A stretch of 28,650 nucleotides of DNA from Pelomyxa schiedti. Lineage: Eukaryota; Evosea; Pelobiontida; Pelomyxidae. Positions 9,866 to 19,694 of this stretch are shown one piece after another. The stretch spans positions 1-28,650 of the forward strand of contig JAHLWZ010001020.1 in the NCBI GenBank assembly GCA_020536535.1. Direction: 5' to 3'. The notes under the pieces were generated by a model, which did not search any database, was not told the origin of the DNA, and saw only the letters and a list, made by a program, of their open reading frames with translations. The position numbers were made by a program, and so were the translations under genes. Every line of letters starts with the position of its first letter. Within the stretch, counting starts at the first letter, position 1.

Positions 9866-11346
9866 TCAAGAGGTGCTACCCGTTGCCTTTGTTACAGGCG
9901 TGTGGGACTTGACATCAACAGTGAGCGAGAACACTTCGGGCTTTGAGTAGTGGCCAACGGGGTCAAATTCATATCTAGCTCTGGTTATCTCTGACATGTT
10001 GAATTGTGTGACTAATATTCCTTCTTTGTCAAATAGTGGCCCGGCCAGAATTTCCCCGTGTGGGGATAGCACTACGCTTCCGCCACGGCATAGAACCGTG
10101 TCCCTGTCTGGTTCTTGTGGTGTGACAATTATGCTGGAATTGACTGGAGTATTCGTGGTAGTGCTTGTGGGTGTGGTAGTCGAGGGTGCTGAAACCACTT
10201 TGGAAGGAAGAACTATCTGTGATTGCAAGTGTTCTGGATAGTCAGACAGTTTTACAAATTGGTTGCAGCCAATAACATAGCAGCGTCCCTCTAGTGAAAT
10301 GTGCTGCATGGTTGATTGCCAAGCATCCCGGGAATCTGCTGTGGGTGCTATATAGATATCAATTCCCTAGGTTTTTAGGTCAGGTAGTCTTTGTGAAGAA
10401 CTTTCAACTGACCTGAGAATAAAGGGCCATCCTTGCAAGGGGCATATAGTTCTCCCAACAAATCAGGGAACCAATTACACCAAACGGAGTGGTGACCACA
10501 TTCAATGAACTGCCATCACCATCAGCCCATATAAGCCTTTCACTACCAGTTGGCTTACCATGTTACAATTTTTATTTTCACTGTTAGAAGGTACCTTTAA
10601 CTTACGGTGAACTGCTTTTAGTATACCATCTGGCCCAAAGGTTAGTACACTGCAGTACAGTGTGCCTTTTGAGAACCTTTCTTTTTTTTTTTTGTTTTTT
10701 TAAAAAAAGAGATGTAAATTAGGAAGAAGCCAGAATATACCTGTGACCCCAATTACAAGCCAAACAGAGGATTCCAAAGCAGCTCTGCCAAGAGCTTCAG
10801 TTTCTGGTCCGGGTACAGTTATAGAGTTTCGCCAGTACTCCTGCAGCAACATAACACTCTTAGAAAGTGCTTTTTTTTTACCCTTTGATACAAATGTATT
10901 ATGATGTAATTTAATAAAAGGAAAACCTCAAAGGTAGTTTTCCCCTCAGCAGTCCTGCTCCCTTCCACATAACATTAGTCTCAACCCATTTTTTCTTTTT
11001 TTTTCAAAAAAAAAAAAAAAAAAAAGAAGAAGAAGAAGGAAGAAATAAAGGGCACACCCACAACCGCACCAAAAGATAGGCCCCTTGGGTACGCTGGTAT
11101 GTACGATTCCGGAAACACCACCAATCTGTTCTTCACTGAGCTCGATCCAGATTCCGATGAACGCGCCGGCGACGACCCACCAGTGGCCTCGTCCATTTTT
11201 GCCACCGCTTCGGCCACCAACCGGCACGCCTTGCACGTGCTCTCTGGCCCGTCGAAAACCACAGGGCACGACTGCACCACCGCGACTTGCACCCACTGGC
11301 TCTCGCCCTCGCAACTAATGGCCGGCATTGACGGGGCCGACACCAT
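9866..11346 (-). CDS. Nitrilase (plant NIT4-like, carbon-nitrogen hydrolase family)
   Basis: Predicted to hydrolyse nitriles to acid and ammonia; the closest remembered relatives are NIT4-like enzymes that act on beta-cyanoalanine. 383 aa; exons, coding order: 11346-11058, 10961-10927, 10840-10741, 10680-10595, 10553-10413, 10366-9866. All three catalytic residues are visible: Glu in [13 protein letters not shown], Lys in HRKLKPT, Cys in [19 protein letters not shown]. Other family motifs are [23 protein letters not shown] and [15 protein letters not shown] near the end. Two Ser/Thr-rich insertions (one before the Glu loop, one of about 30 residues after KLSDYPEH) are absent from typical nitrilases. 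No signal peptide is seen. The start is the first ATG in frame. Confidence 0.95.
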
Positions 11347-11558
11347 CCTTGATCCCCACAGATTGGCAGAATAAATGCAATAGATTTGGATCTAGCCATA
11401 TGGATCACAAATGGGCAAAAATGTGTGAATCCCAAAATTGTTAAAACTTGCTTGGGTGCCTCTTTCCTGGGGTGAAATGGCTTATGCGTTTCTTCTGGAG
11501 TCCCAGAAGAAGGGATGGTGGTGGGTGCAAATCCAAAATGGGAGTGACAACTGGTAGT

Positions 11559-13440
11559 TTATAGATTGGTGCAAGCGCAGAGGAATTGGCACAGGCCGGC
11601 TTCCACAACATCCGTGTTGATGTCATTTCTGTGAGTGCATGAAATGCAACTGCAGGGCTGTGGAGATGGAGCCGCTCCAATTCCGGGGTTTGGAAAACTC
11701 GTAATGAAGCAGGGTGGTGAGAATGGAGAGTGTGACTGGGGTGATGATGCTAATGGTGAGAGGGATGCGTATGCAGGTGGTAATGGGAGTTGTGGTTGTG
11801 GTTGCGATTGTGATTGCGATGCGGAGCAGTGCTGAAGGCTGAGGAAGCTCTTGATTTGCGGATTGGAATTTCGGAGATAGCAGAATGAGACCTTGGCACC
11901 ATGGCCGGCACTGTCCGCATTTAAGAATGCTGTTATTCCAATGGTGACTCCTTGGAAATTATATTGGTATTCTTCCTTGTTTGTTTGAAAGTGGTTTGGT
12001 ACCGTTGTTGGCAAAATGGGCTCTGGAGACAAGAAACCCCGGTACAGAGGAGGTGAGGGTTTTTACTAGCCCCCCCCACAGTACTTTGACTCTGTCAAGA
12101 GGAAGTTCCCAGTGAGTGACTCGCACGGTAATACAAAGTTCTGTGGGACCGAGTGTTAGAGATAAATAGAGATCAAAAAATGAATTGTACCATTCGGAAT
12201 GCGCTTGTACAGAGTTATTGGCGATTTACTAAGTAGTGATTTCCGAGAAGAAGCTACCTCTGCTGCGATTTGCTTTCTGCACGATTCTTCCTGTGATTGG
12301 CAGTATTCTTGCATTTCAGCGAGTGTACGTAGGCGCTTTATGCAATTAAGAGTGTCGTCATGAGCGAGACTGTGTGATTGCTGCTGCTGAGAGCTGTCTT
12401 GAATGGGATTGGCGCGATGAACTTTGTACTTTGGTGGGGAGTAGAGTTGTGGTTCCGATGATGCGGGGCTATGAGAACAATCAACTGTTGGGGGGGTGGA
12501 CCCTAGTGAACGACTGTGTTTGGGAATGTTTGAATGAGAAGTAAAGACGAAGAAAGGAGTGGGGGGTGACAGGTTCTTTGCTGAAGATGGCCCGGAAGAT
12601 TTTGTTGGACGGTGGTGCCTATCGAATATTTTGAAAGGCATCGAGGTCAAAACACCACAAGGAAGGTTATCCACCACCAACTGTAAGTCAGAGTGAATGT
12701 GTCTGTAGGATTGAAATAAATATTCCATCTAAAGGCACCAAAAGACGTACTCCACTGAAGAAGTGCATCTACTCCGGCACTTGAGGAATTCAAAGTATTC
12801 CTTGCCATCAGTGGAGACCGTGGGACCCTTTGGTGTAGAAATGTGTACCATACTCTTCCCCAAACAGCAGGTATTGCAGGTGGCCACTAAAGTACACAAA
12901 TTAGATACGTTCCTACAACACTCCACAATTTTCTTTTTTTTGAAATTAGCTGGTGGAAGAAAAGTGCATACCCGTTGTAGTGCCTGCAATGCAGCACTTG
13001 GCATTGAGGCCTGCGTTCCAAACCTGCTCAGCAGTTGGGTGACGAGGGGTAATCCTCCATCCAGGAGGTGCAACAATGAGAACCTGGAAGATGGCATTAG
13101 CATAGTGAATACCAAGCAGAAAAATAAAAAACTAATGGAAAACGAAAGGCTTGGGAGAGTGGAGGAGTGCCAGAGTTTAAAAAAGAGGTTGGGTGAATGC
13201 AAACTGAAAATCGATAGCGTTTCACAATGGCCCTGCACGAAATGACGAGTTCCCACATGTGCAGATTTGTTTTTTTGTTTGTTTGTTTGAAGGGGGCTTT
13301 TTTTCCTGGGTGTTGTCTGTTGAACCTCACCAAGCTTGTTTAGCTGAATGCGATTCGGCAGTTAGTGGTCGAGATCTTCCATCAACCAGAAGATTCGGGA
13401 TTTTTGGACACCATTCCGCCAAAAGAGGCACGGGCCACTC
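11559..13440 (-). CDS. Unrecognised multi-exon gene, 5' end missing
   Basis: A phase-consistent chain of seven exons, coding order: 13440-13331, 13232-13133, 13083-12972, 12886-12751, 12702-12191, 12140-12085, 12020-11559 (about 495 residues). No start codon lies in the first exon, so at least one exon upstream is unplaced. Visible: a Cys-containing middle (CNTCCLGKS, then EYFEFLKCRSRC), the segment VLTSMPFKIFDRHHRP, a Ser/Pro/Gln-rich linker (QQQQ), a short predicted coiled coil (LRTLAEMQEYCQSQEE), then VTIGITAFLNADSAG and a Gln/Pro-rich tail. The pattern of a beta-rich core followed by low-complexity linkers resembles some transcription factors, but I recognise no family. The opposite strand also carries an ORF (12763-13245), which I judge a shadow. 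Confidence 0.5.
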
Positions 13441-13824
13441 CTACCTGAGGCAGTTGAACTGACTTATTTTTCCGGGATTGTGTGTTCAACCAGCGTCAGC
13501 GATTCTCAAATCCTGGAAAAAAGACCGGGGACCCCTGGTGTGAAATGACATAAAATCAACATGCACGCCAGCTGATCACTCTGGAAATGGCACGCGAATT
13601 GGGCCAGCCACTCCTCCAATTCACCACTCCACCAGCCAATTAGCATTTCGAATCATTGTTGCAGCCCCTGCCAGCGGAGTTGCCCGATTTGCCAGTCACA
13701 GGGCGTTACGGGAATTGGTCCATCACCTTAATCAAGAGTGTCCGGCGAAACACCACAAAAAAAAAAAAACCCACAAAGACATAACCCTCGTATCAAGCAA
13801 ATTCTACTCGGAAGTAGTACGTAG
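13441..13824. promoter_or_regulatory. Intergenic region between the unrecognised gene and the serpin gene
   Basis: 384 bp between two divergent genes. It should hold the missing first exon or exons of the minus-strand gene and the serpin promoter. A run of 12 A lies near 13758. An open but ATG-less + frame from about 13570 to 13810 has no recognisable content. I see no other structure. Confidence 0.4.
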
Positions 13825-15653
13825 ATGGCTAGCACAAGACCGGTGAGATGCAACAAGGGCCACGATCTTGTCAAGTTCACCAGAGAACAGTTGTTGGTGG
13901 AGAAACAGGAGTACCAGAACGGCTTCAATTGCGACGTGTGCAGGCGTCACTACCCCATCAAACTCGATGCGTCTTCAGTCATGCACTGCTCTGCGGTATT
14001 TTCCTTGTTTTTATATCTATTTTTTCTTGTTTTTGTTTGAAGCTATGATGCTGGCGAGGTAATTGGATAATTGTTGACAGTTTCTTAGTGCGAGTTTGAT
14101 ATGTGCAGCTCCTGTGTGAACACTGCACTTGGTGTACCTCCCACTGCCACGGGCACTGGGGGTGCTGTAAATCTTGTCGGTAGTGTGAACATGTTTGGCC
14201 TGAACGTTCTACGTGCAGTGTGTTGTGGTACCGCAACAAATAATGTCTTCTTGTCCCCCTACTCCATTGCCCAGGTAATACTTTTCCAATGTATGGCTGA
14301 AAACCTCACCTCATTTCACCAAGATTCTTTCTCTCATGTGCGTTGGCGCAAATGGCTCGACAAAGTCCGAGATGCTTCATGCCCTGTGCATTCCTGAGGG
14401 TGCCGCCAACAGTCTGGCTGCCTTCTACCAGGAAACAAACAGAACAATCAAGGTGGAACCACTTGATTGATTTTGATTGATTATGTGCCTGATTTTTTCA
14501 ACAGGCATCTAGAGCAGAAACAATAATTGCCAACTCTACATGGGCCAAACCTAGTTACACCTTCACACCTGCGTTTCGTACATCAGCTGCCATGTTTGAC
14601 ACCGAGGTTTTATTATTATCTCAAGAGGGCAGTGGTTGTTAACACATCACAGGCGTATCCAATGCCCGGCACACCAGAACCAATAAACCGGTGGTGCTCT
14701 GATAATACCAAGGGCCGTATCAAGTACACCGCATTCGATTGTAAGTTTTCTGACTTTTCACAGCCACGTTGTTGACCAGATTGATCCTTCACTGGTTTTG
14801 GCTTTGATTAATGCCCTTTACTTCAAGGGCATGTTCACAAAGGCTTTTGATGAAAGCTTGACCCAGCAAAGGCCCTTCCACAATGCCGACGGAACCACAT
14901 CACATGTGAGTATGATGAAGCGAACAGAGAAAATGCTTTACAAGTAACAAACCCGTTGGTCTTTTTGTACTTATTCATATTCATATTATAGGGAAACTGA
15001 CGAGTACCAAGCTGCCCTTCTGACATATGGACCAGACCACGTTTCACCTGCGATGTGTTGGTTAGTGATCTAACTGCTACGTATAAACTCACATGCAACA
15101 GTGTAGTTGTGCTTCCACGACCAAGCGTCACTGTTGAAGCCCTGCTAAGCAAACATGACTTTTGGCAGGTGACAAAGCCAAACACTTTCGACTCCGAGAA
15201 AGGAACTCTACAGCTTCCAAGATTCAAACTGGAATTTTCAACGGAACTGAGCCAAACTTTACAGCATTTGGGAATGACAAGTGCTTTCAGGTCGGGAGAT
15301 TTCTCAGGTTTCTGTGTTTTCTCCCATCACTATGTGCTAACTTTTTAAAAGCCATGTGCACCCCCAGCCAATTAGCTATCTCAGCTGTTATTCACAAAAC
15401 TTTTGTGGAAGTAAATGAAAAGGTATCCCTGTCCCAGCTCTTCCTTCGCGACGTGTACACTTACCTGTCTCTTTCACAGGGAACTGAAGCGGCCGCCGTC
15501 ACTGCTGTTCTCCTACGCGGCTGTTGCATGCCCGCGGACCCACCAAAGCCACCTTTCTCGATGATTTGCGATAAGCCCTTCCTCTTCTACATCCTGGAAA
15601 AATCCACAGGTGTTGTTCTATTTTCTGGCAAAATGGGCAGTCTCAGCAGCTAA
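13825..15653 (+). CDS. Zinc-finger (ZZ/C1-like) serpin fusion
   Basis: 452 aa in ten exons: 13825-13995, 14089-14274, 14324-14452, 14505-14606, 14653-14723, 14764-14943, 14992-15060, 15102-15307, 15352-15422, 15480-15653. Residues 9-66 carry C9, H13, C36, C39, C55, C58, C63 and C66, spaced like a ZZ/C1-type zinc-binding module. The rest is a full serpin: NVFLSPYSIAQ, TKSEMLHAL, VLALINALYFKG, VVVLPRPS, LQLPRFKLEFS, LGMTSAFRSGDFS, ISAVIHKTFVEVNEKGTEAAAVT, then CDKPFLFYILEKSTGVVLFSGK. The reactive-loop hinge (GTEAAAVTA) matches inhibitory serpins. Counting from it puts two adjacent Cys (RGCCMP) near the scissile bond. No signal peptide precedes the finger, so it is probably intracellular. Target protease unknown. 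Confidence 0.9.
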
Positions 15654-15747
15654 ACCTCATTATCCACCTTTCCCAAGAACGCAAAAAAACAATGGTCATT
15701 TTCCATTTTTTCAATTGTTTCAATTCCATTTTCAACCATTTTATTCG

Positions 15748-17498
15748 TCAAGGTCTTTTCCTTGGCCTACGTTGTGTGGGTCTGCCTGTGGCCCTCTGTG
15801 GGCCAGGGGTGCTAAGTACACGAATTGTAGAACTGGGCACTATGGCACCAAGGAGAGTGGGGTGGATGTGCTGTGCGTCTCCAACCCATGCACCAAAGAA
15901 TGAGCGGGGGTAGTTGAGACCAGCACACGTGGTCCACTTGCGTGCAGCCGGGTCATACCTTGAGGTGTTTCAGTTGAGGCTGAGGGAATCATGGTTCACT
16001 TACTTTTCCACTGTAGATGAATTTTCGCCGCCTATTACGTAAATGCAATCCATACACGTAACAGAACAGTGGGAATGGCGAGGATGAAGCATAGGGGGCA
16101 GTTCCTCCCATTCGCGAGTATTTATGTTACAGCAGTAGAAATTACACACAGATTGTCTTTAATATATGATTTCTGTATTTGGTAATCAAAATGGAATACC
16201 TTGGGTTTTCAGGCTGTTCTCCACCACTAATGTAAATGAAATCCCCAAGGAGGGTGCATGAAGAATTCATAAATTCCGCTGGGGCTGGAAATGAACCTGC
16301 GCTAACCACCCGGTTACCTTCCACTTGAAGTACTTCACACTGGAGAAGCTTTCCTTTCTGGAATAAACAAAATCCAATCGTAACTGAGAGTTTGGTGGTA
16401 CTGAAGTACAGCATACAAGGGAATGTCCTCCAAATATAAATATGCCAGCCGGGGTGGCAACCGCACAGTGATGCGTCCTTGGAGTTGCCAAAGCTCCTAA
16501 GAAAGGTTATTGCAGTAGAGAAAAAAATTGGAGAACCAGATTGACTCCACACTTTAGAGCGGCATACATGAGCCTCAACAACGCCTGAGATCCCAGATAA
16601 GTAACTTTTACCAGTTGTAGATCCCCCACAAATAAAAATTGTATCTAAGGTCATCTCAGCAAAGCAGTACATTTTGGATTCTACCGTTCAATGTGCAGGC
16701 AGAGCAGTAGGCACGCTCTGCAGTTAACTTTCCAGTTGGAAACCATCCAGCTGTCCCAGGGTGATGAACGAGTGTATCGCATGATGGTTGATCTGCTGTG
16801 GAACCTTTTGCCCGGCCCTTTCGAGTGACCCCTGGAGTTTCCCCACCTGCAATATAAATATCCCCATTTTCAGTTGCCGTGAGGCCAAAACTCATGCGAT
16901 TCAAGTTGAGGTAAAGTCTTGGACAAAGTTAGCATGCGTTACAATTAAACCTATACTAACTCCCGTGAGTGTGTCCACAAATTGGCGACAGGGCTGTATA
17001 CATCAGCAGTGTGCAACACGGTTTCGGAGTAACCCCCCACAATGCAAATAACACGCCGCCAAGAGTATGGTGGGTGAGTGTACCTGAGAATAGTTTAAAA
17101 AGAAATGAGCAATCTTGCTAATAACCCACACAAAAATGCGCCAATTGCGGCACACAGAAGAGACACTAGTGACATCCGAGGGCCGCAGATAGTCGAATAT
17201 GATGGTCATCAAGCCAGGTGGTAGCACGCTCCATTGCTCCAGTTTCGAATACCTCTCTGTTGCGAGTTACTACATGCCACAATGGTCGTTTGGCACAATG
17301 CAATGAAGTACCAGTGGCAGTGCAAGATCTAGATACAGACGGTGTCTCCGCCTCGCCAACATCTCTGACACCGACACCAACACCAACATTAACATCCGGT
17401 GGCACGGCAGCCCCACCACGCTTTTTATTCTTTTTGTTCCTAGATCTAGTTTTTACAGCTGCCTCGTACTCGTCGACATCACTCCCCTGCCCGTCCAT
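15748..17498 (-). CDS. F-box protein with kelch repeats
   Basis: Likely substrate receptor of an SCF (Skp1-Cullin-F-box) ubiquitin ligase. 465 aa; exons, coding order: 17498-17274, 17236-17130, 17083-16961, 16917-16685, 16644-16537, 16496-16417, 16357-16200, 16156-16004, 15958-15748. An acidic/basic N-terminal tail with a GVGVGV stretch is followed by the F-box (SVLPPGLMTIIFDYL, then SVCRNWRIF). At least five kelch blades follow with GG and Tyr/Trp signatures: ICIVGGYSE, IYIAGGETP, IFICGGSTT, IFIFGGHSL, IYVIGGENS. The C-terminal tail is Arg/Pro-rich. An upstream acceptor and open frame (ILDLDENWW) allow a further 5' exon, so the ATG at 17498 is provisional. It converges with the serpin gene, 94 bp apart. 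Confidence 0.9.
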
Positions 17499-17635
17499 CC
17501 ACCAGTTCTCATCCAAGTCCAGAATTCCGCTTTTTCGAAATCTCTACCAAACAATACAAAAGCATGTAGCTTGTATTGTATTGTTTTGTCCAAGCCCCTT
17601 ATTTCAATGGGTTTTGAATTTCTTGGCTGGCAGTC

Positions 17636-19509
17636 CTAGGAACCGATTGTGTCTAGCTCCGAAGCAACAAGCAACTGTAACTCGCACAGCATTCGCTTTT
17701 CGGTGGCACTTATCCATGATGCAGCACGATACACAGGTGGAGTGGTTGGTGACATGGCCATGGCCTGTTGCTTCTTGATGGAATTGGTGTTGGGTGGGAA
17801 GTATCTGCTGAGTCTGAACTGCGTGAGCCGCAGTATGGCCCGGAGTACGCCCTTGGCTGCCGATTCTGTGCGGGGTTGGTGCCGGAGTTGGGTGTAGGAC
17901 AGGAGCTGCGTGGTGGGGCTGCTGCCTAGGAGCCGGCGGAATGATTTGGAATTTTTGCTGGTTAAAACAAGTGCACATGTGACAAGTGCTGGTGGCAGAA
18001 GATCACTTTTGGTTAATACGATCGCCCCCCTTGGCTGGTATTAGTTGGATTTTTAGATGTGGGAAGTACTGTTGCAAGGCACCAATGTTGTGCAGAAAGC
18101 GAATTCTGGAATTTACTTCCTCTGAAGTTATTCTTTGAGTGGAGAGTGATTGAATAATATCTGCCTCAGTAACTAGTACTGTGTCGTTGAGGTTGTTATC
18201 GAACACAACAAAGCCATACTTTTGAAGAAGCTACTACAATGTTAGTTTGATGCACTCAACAACACGAGGTGCTGAAGTCAGCATGTAGTGTTATAGATTG
18301 CCTGAACTTCGAACCTGCGTATTGGACAACTCCTTCCCGTAGGTTACAAATAATTGCTCACCCTTATGTATTTCTTTGGTGGCCTGAAATGCAATTAATC
18401 GCAATAGTTACCAACACTACGTACTATAAGTGCAAACCAGCACAGATTACTCGGTGGGTTTGCAGAGGACGTAGCCTGGGCATGCTTTGGAGGGAGAAGG
18501 CAGCTCACGTCACAATTAGGATGTAAGTTGTGGTTGACAAAATCTATTATCGGTAGCATATAAGGGCCATTTCCGTCTATGTGAAAGCAGCGCGATGAAA
18601 TAAGCCCAGCACAATGATTGAAGCTATTATAACCGCAGCTGAAAGAGTTTAACCGTTAACAATTACAGCACGCAAAGAAGGATACTTCTTACTTGTCCAA
18701 AGGAAATTGCTCAGGAAATAGCCTGATGAAAGGCTCTACACATGTCTCAAAAACCTTGTGCAACAATTTTCCTTGCCAATCAGATGCTTGAAACTGATGA
18801 TAGTTTTCTTTTATACTCCTAAGAAAAAATACATACTGGCTGCTACAGTAGTTCCCCTGAAGAGACAACGTTCCATTGAAGAAAAGTGGTCTGGGGTGCT
18901 AACTTCAGTAGGAAGGTATTCAATGTAAGAAGCAATGCCGGGGTCGTGTGTCTTCCACACCTGCACATAATGAACCGTTTCGGCTCATTGGGGTGTACAG
19001 CACACACCTGATTTCCATACAGGATACGCATTAGACAAATAACAGAGCACACCCAAGGTGATAAATCAAGCCCATTGGGTTTTGACTGGATGACATGCAT
19101 CAATTCTCCCAGAAGGGCTTGTGTGTAACTGACAGAATCCATTTCCAATGAAGTGCAGGCGGAAGGGTTGTTTGCACTTTCATCCAAAAAAAACTTCAAG
19201 AATGCACTTGGAGGTAACCTCATTAGCACTTCATCTTATGTTTTAAGGTAAGTAGAGCATTAGTAGTTTTCCAAAAGTCCCCTTCTCCCGTCATTGCACT
19301 CTCAGTACCAGTGGTTATATTCTCTGCTGCAATTGCACAGATTCCCATGCCATCGATCTGGTGCAGATTATTTTGTTACGTAACATCCAAACACAAGACA
19401 TTTAAATGCACACATGAGACAACTGCAACTTATGGGACATCACACAGCCCGTAGCTGCACGTCCCAGTGCCTCCACAACACCCTTGGCCGCTTCTTCATC
19501 ATGCTCCAT
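17636..19509 (-). CDS. SET-domain methyltransferase (Rubisco-LSMT/SETD type), two frameshifts
   Basis: Predicted S-adenosylmethionine-dependent protein lysine methyltransferase of the split-SET LSMT/SETD3-4-6 class. Exons, coding order: 19509-19444, 19357-19300, 19228-19008, 18960-18693, 18638-18425, 18383-18315, 18230-17636, about 496 aa. Motifs: DGMGICAIAAENITTG (SET start), EMLMRLPPSAFL, IEYLPTEV, LISSRCF, YMLPIIDFVNHNLHPNCD (SET core), IHKGEQLFVTYGKELSN, LLQKYGFVVFDNN, then a helical substrate-binding C-domain. The frame breaks twice, both at homopolymers: one base short at the A6 run at 18824-18829, one base long at the C6 run at 18025-18030. Each single-base change reconnects conserved sequence. 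These are sequencing errors or early decay. Confidence 0.85.
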
Positions 19510-19694
19510 CGGAATTTGATTCGGCAATTCGCAAAGTGATCAGAGGCCAAACTCTGAAGGACTCGATGGAGATTCTTGCTTCAGCATGCAAAGGGAGGGT
19601 GTGGCCCATTGGTGTTATCTCCCAGACAGAGGTTCTTCTCATAATGGCTTTTCGAAAAGATGAAAAATAAAACAAAAAAAACCGCATTGGTCAA
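19510..19694. promoter_or_regulatory. Short divergent promoter, SET / DCN1 fusion
   Basis: 185 bp separate the two start codons, so the genes almost certainly share a bidirectional promoter. Short open frames exist on both strands but match nothing. An A-rich stretch lies just before the + strand start. Confidence 0.45.

Noticed and set aside
12763..13245. Plus-strand ORF of 160 codons
   Set aside because: It overlaps three phase-linked minus-strand exons and contains their intron sequences; no conserved motif is seen.
14741..14763. A 23-nt serpin intron, and 14-26 nt introns at other junctions
   Set aside because: In-frame alternatives of 40-48 nt fit the protein family better (for example 14724-14763 and 25598-25641).
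19467..19670. Plus-strand ORF over the SET start
   Set aside because: It overlaps the SET first exon and the short shared promoter, has no ATG-supported family match, and does not splice into the DCN1-fusion gene.
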